This document shows positions 34,471-43,375 of a stretch of 45,959 bases of DNA, in pieces. Source of the stretch: Bacteroidota bacterium (GTDB taxonomy: Bacteria; Bacteroidota; Bacteroidia; Bacteroidales; B39-G9); assembly GCA_015222055.1 (NCBI GenBank), contig JADFUR010000114.1, positions 1-45,959 on the forward strand, given 5' to 3'. The notes under the pieces are model-generated. The model was given only the letters and a program-made list of their open reading frames with translations. It searched no databases and was not told the DNA's origin. Both the position numbers and the translations under genes were made by a program. How positions within the stretch are numbered: the stretch's first letter is position 1; each line of letters opens with the position of its first letter.

Positions 34471-36951
34471 TTATTTTTTTTTATTTTTAGTAATTACATC
34501 GAAAATTTTAATATCGACTTTTCTATTTTTTAATAGTTGCTCTTTATTTTTTTCACCAAATGATTTACTTTCACCAAATCCTTTTATTATTGTGCGTTTG
34601 GTATCAATATTTTTATCAACAAAAAATTTTAAAACCGAGTTCGCCCTTTTAATAGATAAATTGAGATTGAAATATTCTTCTCCCTGTGTGTCGGCATAAC
34701 CGAAAATTTCAATTCCTAATGAGGGATTATTTATTAGTAATTCTGATATTTGATTTAATTTTATTATATATTTTTTATTAATTAAAAATTTGTTTTTGTT
34801 AAAGTATAGATTATACTCTAAAATGATTTTTCTATCGTTTTTTTTTGATGTGCGCATATTAACAGCATTCGTATTTTTGACAAATTTTTCAGCTTCTTTT
34901 TTTTTGAAATTATTAATGTAAGTGCCTCTTTTTGTATTCGTTTTTGTATAAAGCGTCGGAACAGTATAAATTGTATCTTCATCAATAATAAATTGTTGTA
35001 AATTATTTTTTTTATTGTCTGTTGCATAAAAATACGATTGTGATGATTTTTTATTATAAAGCGTATTTTCGTCCAATATTTGCAAAGAAACAGTGTCAGT
35101 GGTTTCAATAGCTTTTTCAATTAAAGAAAATAATCTATCATAATTTTTTTCTTCTTTAGAGCTGTCAGAAAGTGTGTTTTCATTAGAGTGCTCAAGTTTT
35201 TCAATCCCAATAGAATCGGTAGTGTTTATTATGTCTTCAACGAGTTTTAAGAGTTGGTCGTAATCTTTTGTTCCTGTTGTGTCATATTTTATTATTGAAT
35301 CAGCAAAAGGTGTTTTATATATATCGTAAAAAGTATTATTAACAGAAATATTTTCTCCAACTTTTTTACCCAAACTTGTTATAGGACGCAGATGAATTTC
35401 CTGAAATAATTCATAAAAATATGTTTGGTTTGGTATATATATATGTATTCTTTGAGGCAAGTAGTTCTTGGCTTCAACAATCATATCGTAATTTTTGTCT
35501 GGAGGGAAAATCATTAAGTATCTTCCGGTTTTTGGGTTAGGATTATAAACATATTTAATTTTGGTATTTGTTTTATTATCAATCACTTTAATTTTAGCAC
35601 AAATAGGCTTTTTCGGATCTCCTGAAAATATTCTTCCCTTTACTAATGTTAAGGGGATTGAGCCTTTTAAGTTAATTTTGTAAATATGTGTATTTATCAA
35701 AAGATTGTTTTGTATTGAAGAGTAGTAGCCTGACTGACCATCTGCTGTTAATACAAAATATAAATCATCTTTTGTAGTGTTTGGGAATCCAATGTTTTTA
35801 GGTTCTGACCAGTTATTTTTTGTTAATTTTGATTTAAAAATGTCACAGCCGCCAATTGTTTCATGACCTTTTGAACTAAAATATATCGTTTTTCCGTCAG
35901 GATGAATAAATGGAGAACCATCATCATATATAGAATTTATTGGCAAATTCAAATTTATTGCTTTTCCCCATTCCCCATTAGATTTTTTAATTGATGTGTA
36001 AATATCTTTGCCTCCAAAGCCACCTGGTCTGTCACTTGAAAAATATAGTTGTTGTCTGTCAGGTGTAATGCTCACTCTTCCCTCATTAAATTTTGAATTA
36101 ATATTTTTGTTTAATTTTTTTAAATTAATGCAATTTCCAGCTATAAATTCGCAAGAATAAATATCTTGTCTCTTATTATTATAAATATTTATAAATAATT
36201 GAGTCCCATCTGGCGATAGACCTGCTAATGAAATATTTTTTTTGCTGTCAGAATAAGGAATTGAGAATTCTATAGGATCACTCCATACCCCATCATTATT
36301 ATTAGAATAAAAGAAATGGATTTTTTGGTCATATTTTTTAAGTTTAATGTTAGAGTTCTCTTCATTATTTATTATTCTTGTAAAAAACATTATACTTTCG
36401 TCTGATGATATTAGAGGGTTCAATTCCGAATTTTTAGTAGATATAGGATAACCAACATTTTCTACGTCTGCATTAAACTCTTGGGAAGTAATTTTTTTTG
36501 CAGTATTACAAATTTTTATCATTCGTTTTGCATAGATAAGATATTTGTCATTTTTGCTGGAAAGAGAAATATATTTTTGGAAATTTGTAATTGCTCTGTC
36601 AAATTGATAATCTAAATGATAAAGTGTTCCTAACTCTTTAAACACAATCTTAGGTTCTTCAATACTTTTATCTTTACTAACAGCCTCAAGGTAAGGAATG
36701 GCATTGGTTTTTTTGTGTTTTGAGTTCAAATAACAAGCTCCAACTTTATATTTAATAACATTATCATTCGGAATTAAAGAATCTAATTGAAGGAAATTTT
36801 TTAATGCTTCACTATATTTTTCATCATTAAAAAGTTTTCTTGCCGTTTTTAATAGTTTATGAGTATTAATATCTGAATTTTGAGCAAAAGTTTGTACCTT
36901 TATGCTCGAAAGCAGAATTGATGATATAATTATTATCAATATTTTTTTCAC
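34471..36951 (-). CDS. TPR-PD40-OmpA outer-membrane/peptidoglycan-binding protein (PorE-like layout)
   Basis: An 826-residue exported protein (signal peptide ending TFAQ). Order: TPR-like helices (about 30-150); a PD40/WD40-like propeller (about 165-425) with DRQQLYFSSDRPGGFGGKDIY and DGKTIYFSSKGHETIGGCDIF; a carboxypeptidase-regulatory-like beta domain (about 440-525); a low-complexity linker with two similar DYDQLLKLVEDIINTTD / NYDRLFSLIEKAIETTD segments; and a C-terminal OmpA peptidoglycan-binding domain (about 715-820, IEIFGYADTQGEEYFNLNLSIKRANSV). This layout matches PorE of the T9SS, but many paralogues exist. It is first in the operon leading to yfiR-like and kinase genes, where it occupies the place of the OmpA lipoprotein YfiB. 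It is a paralogue of the 38265 gene. Confidence 0.87.
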   Translation of the reverse strand: MKKILIIIISSILLSSIKVQTFAQNSDINTHKLLKTARKLFNDEKYSEALKNFLQLDSLIPNDNVIKYKVGACYLNSKHKKTNAIPYLEAVSKDKSIEEPKIVFKELGTLYHLDYQFDRAITNFQKYISLSSKNDKYLIYAKRMIKICNTAKKITSQEFNADVENVGYPISTKNSELNPLISSDESIMFFTRIINNEENSNIKLKKYDQKIHFFYSNNNDGVWSDPIEFSIPYSDSKKNISLAGLSPDGTQLFINIYNNKRQDIYSCEFIAGNCINLKKLNKNINSKFNEGRVSITPDRQQLYFSSDRPGGFGGKDIYTSIKKSNGEWGKAINLNLPINSIYDDGSPFIHPDGKTIYFSSKGHETIGGCDIFKSKLTKNNWSEPKNIGFPNTTKDDLYFVLTADGQSGYYSSIQNNLLINTHIYKINLKGSIPLTLVKGRIFSGDPKKPICAKIKVIDNKTNTKIKYVYNPNPKTGRYLMIFPPDKNYDMIVEAKNYLPQRIHIYIPNQTYFYELFQEIHLRPITSLGKKVGENISVNNTFYDIYKTPFADSIIKYDTTGTKDYDQLLKLVEDIINTTDSIGIEKLEHSNENTLSDSSKEEKNYDRLFSLIEKAIETTDTVSLQILDENTLYNKKSSQSYFYATDNKKNNLQQFIIDEDTIYTVPTLYTKTNTKRGTYINNFKKKEAEKFVKNTNAVNMRTSKKNDRKIILEYNLYFNKNKFLINKKYIIKLNQISELLINNPSLGIEIFGYADTQGEEYFNLNLSIKRANSVLKFFVDKNIDTKRTIIKGFGESKSFGEKNKEQLLKNRKVDIKIFDVITKNKKK

Positions 36952-37172
36952 TTTTTTTTTTCTAAGATAATGTAAAAAAAAAGATTCTATATTTTTTTTA
37001 CATTAAATGTACAAAATATTAGCTGTTTGTATTTTTATTTTACACTAAAAGTAATGCAATATTAATATAAATGTGTCTTTTTTTAAAAAAAAATAAAAAA
37101 ATGTTTTTAAAAAAATATATTATTATTTATTTGTTATAATTGAAGAATGTTAAATAATTAAATTTATTGTTA

Positions 37173-38237
37173 ATGAAAAAATATTTTATTCTTATAATCA
37201 TTGTCAACATGTTCCCATTATTTTTGTATTCACAAGTTAATGATTCGTTGGCAACAACCGATACAAGCTCTACCTTAATTGTGGCAGAGAATCAAGAAGC
37301 CGAAGTTGCTTATAATGAAGGAACGAAATTTTTTAGTGAAAATAAATTGCAAGATGCTCTAACTTCTTTTGGCGAAGCAATTAGATTAAAACCTAATTTT
37401 GATAAAGCTTATTTTAATAGAGGGAGTGTAAGAACACAACTATCTGATTATAAAGGGGCAATGAGTGATTTTGATTTTGCAATAGAATTAAATCCTGATA
37501 TGACAAATGCTTATTATGGAAGAGGATATGTAAAATATTTACAAAATGATTTTAAATCAGCTTTAAATGATTTTAAAATGGCTGTTTTGAGAGGATATAA
37601 CCAAGCAAATGTTTTTTATTATAGAGGGGTTGCTAAATTTCAATTAGAAGATTTTCAGGGAGCTATTGATGATTTAACTGTTGCAATATCCAAAAAATCT
37701 GATTATGCATATGCATTTAATGATAGAGGAAGTGCAAAATTAAGACTAAAGGACTACAAAGGAGCTATTGCAGATTATAATATGGCGGTTAAAATAGATC
37801 CAATTATGGCGATTGCTTATAATAATCTTGGTAGTGTTAAAAGAAAAACAAAAGATTTAACTTCCGCAATTCTTAATTATAGTCTTGCAATAAAAGTAAA
37901 ACCAGATTATTATATTGCATATAATAATAGAGCAAGTGTAAAATATGATTTGAAAGATTATAAAGCAGCTTTATCAGACTATAACAATGCTTTATTTATT
38001 AAAGATGATTATGAATTTGTTTATAACAACATTGGGACAGTTAAAATGAAGTTAAAAGATTTTCAAGGAGCAGTTGAATCATTTAGCAAAGCAATTGAGA
38101 TTAATTCTAATTATGGTGTTGCTTATTTAAACAGAGGTACTGCTAAAGAAATGTTGCGGAATTTTAAAGGGGCTAAATCTGACTGGAAAAAAGCGGCTGA
38201 ACTTGGAGTGGAAAAAGCGAATTCATTTTTACAATAA
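37173..38237 (+). CDS. Secreted tetratricopeptide-repeat protein
   Basis: A 354-residue exported protein with a signal peptide (KKYFILIIIVNMFPLFLYSQ). A short linker is followed by about eight consecutive 34-residue TPR units from residue 50 to the end. These have the repeated pattern of DYKGAxxDFxxAIxLNPxxxxAYxNRGxxKxxLxD, so the whole mature protein is one superhelix for protein-protein contacts. The ATG at 37173 is used rather than the TTG at 37167. It lies 27 bases before the PorE-like gene and is probably co-transcribed with it, so it may be an envelope partner of that protein. Confidence 0.9.
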   Translation: MKKYFILIIIVNMFPLFLYSQVNDSLATTDTSSTLIVAENQEAEVAYNEGTKFFSENKLQDALTSFGEAIRLKPNFDKAYFNRGSVRTQLSDYKGAMSDFDFAIELNPDMTNAYYGRGYVKYLQNDFKSALNDFKMAVLRGYNQANVFYYRGVAKFQLEDFQGAIDDLTVAISKKSDYAYAFNDRGSAKLRLKDYKGAIADYNMAVKIDPIMAIAYNNLGSVKRKTKDLTSAILNYSLAIKVKPDYYIAYNNRASVKYDLKDYKAALSDYNNALFIKDDYEFVYNNIGTVKMKLKDFQGAVESFSKAIEINSNYGVAYLNRGTAKEMLRNFKGAKSDWKKAAELGVEKANSFLQ

Positions 38238-38264
38238 AGCAAATATTTGAAAAAGATTAAAACG

Positions 38265-40334
38265 ATGAAACAGATGAGAAAAATTGTTACTTTAATAAGC
38301 ATTTTATTTATTTTTACTTCAATAAATTTATTTGCTCAAAAGAATGTTGAATTTACAAAAGATAATTTTAAATCTAATAAAGAAGGCTTTAAAAGAGCAT
38401 ATAATAACCTAAAAGAAGGGAATAAATTTTTTGAAGATGGAAAATATCTTTTAGCCCTTGAAGTATACTTAAAAGCAAATCATTTTAATTTAAATAATGC
38501 AAGCCTTAATTATAGAATTGGAGTTTCTTACTTACAATCAGTTCAAAAAACTAAATCTTTAAAGTTCCTGAAAAAAGCATATACCTTAAAGCGAAATGTT
38601 GATCCCGAAATAGACTTAATGTTGGGACGCTCATATCATCTTAATTCACAGTTTGATAAAGCCATTGAGGAATATAAAACTTATAGAAACTCATTGTCTT
38701 TTAATGATTTGCAGAAAAAAGGAATTATTATTGATAAGTATGTTGAAGAATGTAATAATGGAAATGATTTAATAAAGACACCAGTAAGGGCTTTTATTGA
38801 CAATTTTGGTAAAATTGTCAATTCCCCATATAGTGATCACAGTCCTGTAATTTCTGCCGATGAAGAAACAATGTTTTTTACTTCAACAAGAGAAAATTCT
38901 GTTGGAGGTAAAAAAGATGTTTATAACCAAGAGTATGATGAAGATATTTATGTAACTAGAAATCATAATGGGAAATGGAGTAATCCTCACAATATGAGAG
39001 ACCCATTAAATACGTCAAAAGATGATGCTACTGTTGGTTTATCCTCTGACGGACAACAATTATTAACTTTTAATGGTAGAAAAAATGGAGGAGATATTCA
39101 AATTTCTTATTTATCAGGAGTTACATGGTCGAGTCCTAAATCATTTTCAAAAGCAATAAACACCCCATATCATGAATCATCAGCCTGTTTCTCTTCAGAT
39201 GCCAGCATTATTTATTTTGTATGCGACAAACCAAATGATAATTATGGAGGAAGCGATATTTTTTATTCCAAAAAAGGAAGAAATGACAAGTGGGGAGATG
39301 CAATTAATATAGGACCGGTTATAAATACAAAATACGATGAAGACGGAGTATATATGCACCCTGATGGCAGAACAATGTATTTTAGTTCAAAAGGACATAA
39401 CTCTATGGGAGGATTTGATATTTTTAAAACAACTATGGATGATAAAGGAAAATGGAGTGAGCCGGTTAATTTAGGTTATCCAATAAATACTCCTGACAAT
39501 GACTTATGCTTCGTTCTTTCCGGTAGTGGTAAGCATGGCTATTATTCCTCAGAACGAGACGGAGGCTTTGGTCGATCAGATATTTATATGGTTACTTTTT
39601 TAGGCCCTGAGAAACCGCTTGTTCAAAGCAATGAAGATAATCTTATTGCCAGTATTGCGAACCCAATAACAGAAACTGTAGTTGAAGCAACCGTTGAAAT
39701 AAAAAAAATTCGTTTGACTATTGTCAAAGGTACAGTTAAAGATGCAATTAGTTTAAACCCTGTGTCTGCTCAGATTGAAATTGTTGATAACGACAAAAAT
39801 GAAGTTGTTTTAAATTATTCCACTAATAGCGAATCTGGTAAATATTTGGTTTCATTACCTTCTGGTAAGAATTACGGGATGACAGTTAAAGCAACTGATT
39901 ATTTATTTCATTCAGAAAATTTTAATATCCCACAAGCAACTGCTTATATGGAGATTGATAAAGATATATTGTTGAATAATATTAAGAAAGACGCCAAAAT
40001 TATTCTTAAGAATGTTTTTTTCGATGCAGGAAAAGCAATTTTACGTCCTACATCTTATGCTGAACTTGGTCGTTTAACAAAGTTGCTTAACGAAATTCCT
40101 ACTTTACGTATCGAAATATCAGGTCATACTGATAATACAGGCTCGTTGCAAACAAATAAGAAATTATCAGAATCGAGGGCTAAGTCAGTTGTTGAGTTTA
40201 TTGTGTCGGAAGGTGTTGATAAAAGTAGGCTTGAATATAAAGGATACGCTTATTTTCAACCAATTTCTACTAACGACACCAAAGAGGGTCGTCAACAAAA
40301 TAGAAGAGTGGAATTTAAAATTTTAAGTAAATAA
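38265..40334 (+). CDS. PorE-like TPR-PD40-OmpA outer-membrane protein
   Basis: A 689-residue exported protein (signal peptide ending NLFAQ). It has TPR helices (about 40-160), a PD40 propeller (about 180-450: SADEETMFFTSTRENSVGG, DGRTMYFSSKGHNSMGGFDIF, GYYSSERDGGFGRSDIYMV), a carboxypeptidase-regulatory-like domain (about 480-570: VKGTVKDAISLNPVSAQIEIVD) and a C-terminal OmpA domain (NVFFDAGKAILRPTSYAELGRL, then IEISGHTDNTGSLQTNKKLSESRAKSVVEF). This is the architecture of PorE, which links the type IX secretion machinery to peptidoglycan, and a T9SS cargo is encoded in this window; many non-T9SS paralogues share it. The ATG at 38265 or 38274 is preferred over the TTG at 38247. It follows a TPR gene in the same transcript. 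Confidence 0.88.
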   Translation: MKQMRKIVTLISILFIFTSINLFAQKNVEFTKDNFKSNKEGFKRAYNNLKEGNKFFEDGKYLLALEVYLKANHFNLNNASLNYRIGVSYLQSVQKTKSLKFLKKAYTLKRNVDPEIDLMLGRSYHLNSQFDKAIEEYKTYRNSLSFNDLQKKGIIIDKYVEECNNGNDLIKTPVRAFIDNFGKIVNSPYSDHSPVISADEETMFFTSTRENSVGGKKDVYNQEYDEDIYVTRNHNGKWSNPHNMRDPLNTSKDDATVGLSSDGQQLLTFNGRKNGGDIQISYLSGVTWSSPKSFSKAINTPYHESSACFSSDASIIYFVCDKPNDNYGGSDIFYSKKGRNDKWGDAINIGPVINTKYDEDGVYMHPDGRTMYFSSKGHNSMGGFDIFKTTMDDKGKWSEPVNLGYPINTPDNDLCFVLSGSGKHGYYSSERDGGFGRSDIYMVTFLGPEKPLVQSNEDNLIASIANPITETVVEATVEIKKIRLTIVKGTVKDAISLNPVSAQIEIVDNDKNEVVLNYSTNSESGKYLVSLPSGKNYGMTVKATDYLFHSENFNIPQATAYMEIDKDILLNNIKKDAKIILKNVFFDAGKAILRPTSYAELGRLTKLLNEIPTLRIEISGHTDNTGSLQTNKKLSESRAKSVVEFIVSEGVDKSRLEYKGYAYFQPISTNDTKEGRQQNRRVEFKILSK

Positions 40335-40367
40335 TAATAATAATAAACAAGAGAATTTAAATAATAT

Positions 40368-40399
40368 AACACCCTTTTACATTAATGTAAAAGGGTGTT
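40368..40399. terminator. 32-base perfect palindrome after the PorE-like gene
   Basis: A perfect inverted repeat of 32 bases (arms 40368-40383 and 40384-40399, centre ACATTAATGT) begins 34 bases after the stop codon of the PorE-like gene, just past a run of TAA/ATA triplets. It can form a very stable hairpin, but no T-tract follows on either strand. It may be an unusual terminator, a 3'-end stabiliser, or a protein-binding palindrome. Confidence 0.55.
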
Positions 40400-40518
40400 G
40401 TATTATTAGTTTATCTATTTATGTTAATATAAATATAGATGCATTTAGTGATATGTTTTTTTGCAAAAAAATTCTAATATTTAAAAATATTATGAACATA
40501 AAAAAAGTAAATTATTAT

Positions 40519-40526
40519 TAATTTTG
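40519..40526 (+). promoter_or_regulatory. Candidate -7 element upstream of gcvT
   Basis: TAATTTTG at 40519-40526 matches the TAnnTTTG consensus exactly and lies 29 bases before the gcvT ATG. No convincing TTG -33 element is found at the right distance, so this is tentative. Confidence 0.35.
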
Positions 40527-40554
40527 TTTTTTTTAAATAAATATCTATAAAATA

Positions 40555-41658
40555 ATGAAAAATACAGCTTTTACTAAATTCCATGAACAAATGGGTGCTA
40601 AAATGGTGCCATTTGTTGGTTTTAATATGCCAATTCAATACAATAGTATTCCAGAAGAGCATATGACTGTTAGAGAAAAACTTGGTGTTTTTGACGTTTC
40701 TCATATGGGTGAATTTTGGGTTACAGGCTCAAAAGCTTTTGGCTTTATTCAAAAAGTTACAACTAATGATGTAGCATTGTTATTTGACGGCAAAATTCAA
40801 TATTCTTGCTTTCCTAATGGCAAAGGTGGAATCGTTGACGATTTACTTGTTTATCGTATTAACGAAGAAAAATATTTGCTTGTTGTTAATGCCGCCAATA
40901 TTGAAAAAGATTGGAACTGGTGTGTTGAGAATGCAAAACCGATGGGTCTTGAAATAGGAAAAGATCTTGTAAATGTATCTGACGATTATTGTCAACTTGC
41001 TATTCAAGGACCATTAGCTTTAAAAGCAATGCAAAAGTTAACCAAAGAAACTGTTACAGATATGGAATATTATACTGTAAAGCTTATTGAATTTGCTGGT
41101 ATTAATGATGCGATATTCTCAACAACTGGATATACAGGTTCAGGTGGTTGCGAAGTTTATGTTCGCAATGAAGATGGTGAAAAATTATGGAATGCTGTTT
41201 TTGAAGCAGGTGAGGAGTTCGGCATTAAACCTATAGGTTTAGGTGCTCGCGATACTTTGCGTCTTGAAATGGGATTTTGTTTATATGGTAATGATATTAA
41301 CGATACCACATCTCCAATTGAAGCCGGTTTAGGATGGATTACTAAATTTTCAGAAGGCAACAATTTTATTGATAGAGAATATATGGAGAACCTTAAAGCT
41401 GAAGGTGTTTCTCGCAGACTAAAAGGCTTTGAAATGATTGATCGAGGAATTCCTCGTCAACATTATGAGATTGTTGATGCTGAGGGTAATAATATTGGTG
41501 AAGTTACTTCTGGTACAATGTCTCCTGTTCTTAAAAAAGGTATTGGCATGGGGTATATTAAAAAAGGTTATACCAAAGTAGGAACGGAAATTTTTATTAA
41601 AGTAAGAAAAAAACTGCTTAAAGCAGCAGTTGTGAAATTCCCTTTTTATAAACAATAG
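40555..41658 (+). CDS. gcvT: Aminomethyltransferase, glycine cleavage system T protein
   Basis: A 367-residue cytoplasmic enzyme that transfers the methylene group from the aminomethyl-lipoyl H protein to tetrahydrofolate, releasing ammonia. Family signatures are the N-terminal [50 protein letters not shown] (with the folate-contacting Asp), [34 protein letters not shown] and the C-terminal [21 protein letters not shown]. Length is normal. It stands alone here, without gcvH or gcvP, as is common in Bacteroidota. A strong bidirectional terminator separates it from the convergent cdd gene. Confidence 0.96.
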   Translation: MKNTAFTKFHEQMGAKMVPFVGFNMPIQYNSIPEEHMTVREKLGVFDVSHMGEFWVTGSKAFGFIQKVTTNDVALLFDGKIQYSCFPNGKGGIVDDLLVYRINEEKYLLVVNAANIEKDWNWCVENAKPMGLEIGKDLVNVSDDYCQLAIQGPLALKAMQKLTKETVTDMEYYTVKLIEFAGINDAIFSTTGYTGSGGCEVYVRNEDGEKLWNAVFEAGEEFGIKPIGLGARDTLRLEMGFCLYGNDINDTTSPIEAGLGWITKFSEGNNFIDREYMENLKAEGVSRRLKGFEMIDRGIPRQHYEIVDAEGNNIGEVTSGTMSPVLKKGIGMGYIKKGYTKVGTEIFIKVRKKLLKAAVVKFPFYKQ

Positions 41659-41673
41659 AGAGTTCTAAAATAT

Positions 41674-41711
41674 AAAAAACAGCATAAAATTAATTTTATG
41701 CTGTTTTTTTT
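41674..41711. terminator. Bidirectional terminator between gcvT and cdd
   Basis: A perfect 36-base palindrome (41674-41709, core AAATTAATTT, stem containing ACAGCATAAA) is bounded by an A-run on the left and a longer T-run on the right. It forms a hairpin with a U-tract in both directions. It begins 16 bases after the gcvT stop and ends 19 bases before the cdd stop, so it serves both convergent genes. Confidence 0.9.
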
Positions 41712-41727
41712 TATTTTTTTTAGATTT

Positions 41728-42210
41728 TTAATCAAAATTATTATTATCAAAACTTAAAGGTAATAATTGTTTAGCATTCTCAATAATTGAAATTCTATTT
41801 TCACCAAATAGAATAATTTTTATTGGAGAATTAAATCTCACTTCTGTTTCTAATAATACTTGTCGGCAAGAACCACATGGAGGAACAGGCTCGCTCATAA
41901 ATTTAGAATTAGAATATGCACATATTGCAATAGCTTTAACAGCTACGTCAGGATATTTAGCATTAGCGTAAAACATAGCAACTCTTTCCGCACACAATCC
42001 TGATGGATAGGCTGCATTTTCCTGATTGTTTCCTTGAATGAATTCTCCATTTTTAAGTAAAACACATGCTCCGACATTAAATTTCGAATAAGGTGCGTAT
42101 GCTTTTTTTGCGGCTTCTTTAGCTTTATTAACAATTAATATTTGTTCTTCTGGTAATTCTTCAATTGAATTATATTCGTTAATTATAGTTTTAATTTCTT
42201 TGGTTTGCAT
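41728..42210 (-). CDS. cdd: Cytidine deaminase
   Basis: A 160-residue zinc enzyme of the homotetrameric class, deaminating cytidine and deoxycytidine to the uridine forms in pyrimidine salvage. Motifs visible are AYAPYSKFNVGACVLLKNG near residue 35, the catalytic SGLCAERVAMFYA (zinc Cys and catalytic Glu) and the second zinc site PPCGSCRQVLLE. Length is slightly above the 130-140 residues of the minimal form because of an N-terminal helical extension. It is a single gene, convergent with gcvT. Confidence 0.95.
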   Translation of the reverse strand: MQTKEIKTIINEYNSIEELPEEQILIVNKAKEAAKKAYAPYSKFNVGACVLLKNGEFIQGNNQENAAYPSGLCAERVAMFYANAKYPDVAVKAIAICAYSNSKFMSEPVPPCGSCRQVLLETEVRFNSPIKIILFGENRISIIENAKQLLPLSFDNNNFD

Positions 42211-42394
42211 ATATTTTATTTTGGTGCGTAAAATATTGTTAATGCTTATACTGGTATATTAATAATTTGTTTCAAACTTGCTCAGCAAATTTATTAAAAT
42301 TATATGAATTATTGTACAGTAATGATTTTTTTTGATCAACAGAGTGTTTTTTTATAAAAAAATATAGTTATTAAGGTTACTTTACGAAAATTGT

Positions 42395-42402
42395 TAAATT
42401 TG
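42395..42402 (+). promoter_or_regulatory. Candidate -7 element upstream of the glucosaminidase gene
   Basis: TAAATTTG at 42395-42402 matches the TAnnTTTG consensus and is 16 bases before the ATG. No TTG occurs at the expected -33 position. If used, the leader would be under ten bases. Confidence 0.35.
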
Positions 42403-42418
42403 TAATTAAATTAGTTTT

Positions 42419-43375
42419 ATGATAAAGAGAGTATATATATTATTTGTTTTCATTTTTGTATTTCATGAGATTGCTTTTTCGCAATCAAATTCGCATAGTC
42501 TTTCCATTAATAATTATATTAAGCAATATAACAAAATTGCAATAAAAGAAATGAAGAGAACCGGTGTTCCTGCGAGTATTACTCTTGCTCAGGGAATTCT
42601 AGAATCTAATAACGGGAATAGCACTCTTGCAAGAAAAGCTAATAATCATTTTGGAATTAAGTGTCATTCAAATTGGAATGGTAAAAGAATATATCACGAT
42701 GATGATAAAAAAGGAGAATGTTTTAGAAAATACAGAAATGTGTATGAATCATACAAGGATCATTCAAATTTTTTAAAGAAAGGGCAGCGTTATCAATTTT
42801 TATTTAATTATAAAACAACCGATTATAAACATTGGGCAAAAGGTTTGAAAAAAGCAGGTTATGCAACAAACAGACATTACGACAAATTGTTGATTAAAAT
42901 AATTGAAAATAACCGTTTGTATGTGTACGATTCTAAAAGAAAAATGAAGAAAATGGAAGATGATGAAAAAAAATCTTCTGTTAAATTAGCCGATGTTGAT
43001 AATTTATATATTGATCCGTTTAAAAGCGATGTAAAACAGAGAAATAGAATTAATTATATAATTGTTAAAAAAGGGAATACTTTTTATTCTTTGTCAAAGA
43101 AGTATGAATTAATGCAATGGCAATTGTATAAGTATAATGAATTAACCGAGGATTCTATTCTTAAAGTAGGACAGATATTATATCTTCAACCAAAACGAAA
43201 TAAAGCTGACGTTCGACATAAATATCATAGTGTAAAAGAAGGTGAAACAATGTATTCAATTTCGCAGTTGTATGGTATTAAATTAAAAAAGTTATATAAA
43301 AAGAATTTTTTGAAAGTAGGTGAGGAGCCAAATGTTGGCGATAAGATTTACTTAAGAAAGAAAAAAAGAAAATAA
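42419..43375 (+). CDS. Secreted N-acetylglucosaminidase with two LysM domains
   Basis: A 318-residue exported cell-wall hydrolase. After a signal peptide (ending IAFSQ), residues 30-165 form a mannosyl-glycoprotein endo-beta-N-acetylglucosaminidase (GH73-like) domain: YNKIAIKEMKRTGVPASITLAQGILESNNGNSTLARKANNHFGIKC includes the catalytic Glu in ILESNNG. It continues with FRKYRNVYESYKDHSNFL and WAKGLKKAGYATNRHYDKLLIKIIE. Two LysM peptidoglycan-binding repeats follow (about 214-258, YIIVKKGNTFYSLSKKYE; and about 268-312, YHSVKEGETMYSISQLYG). It probably cleaves glycan strands during growth or division. Its stop abuts the stop of the convergent fmt gene with no spacer. Confidence 0.92.
   Translation: MIKRVYILFVFIFVFHEIAFSQSNSHSLSINNYIKQYNKIAIKEMKRTGVPASITLAQGILESNNGNSTLARKANNHFGIKCHSNWNGKRIYHDDDKKGECFRKYRNVYESYKDHSNFLKKGQRYQFLFNYKTTDYKHWAKGLKKAGYATNRHYDKLLIKIIENNRLYVYDSKRKMKKMEDDEKKSSVKLADVDNLYIDPFKSDVKQRNRINYIIVKKGNTFYSLSKKYELMQWQLYKYNELTEDSILKVGQILYLQPKRNKADVRHKYHSVKEGETMYSISQLYGIKLKKLYKKNFLKVGEEPNVGDKIYLRKKKRK

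Noticed and set aside
13792-36951. c-di-GMP signalling locus
   Set aside because: Despite Sia- and Yfi-like proteins, no GGDEF, EAL, HD-GYP or PilZ domain is encoded here, so this label is not supported.
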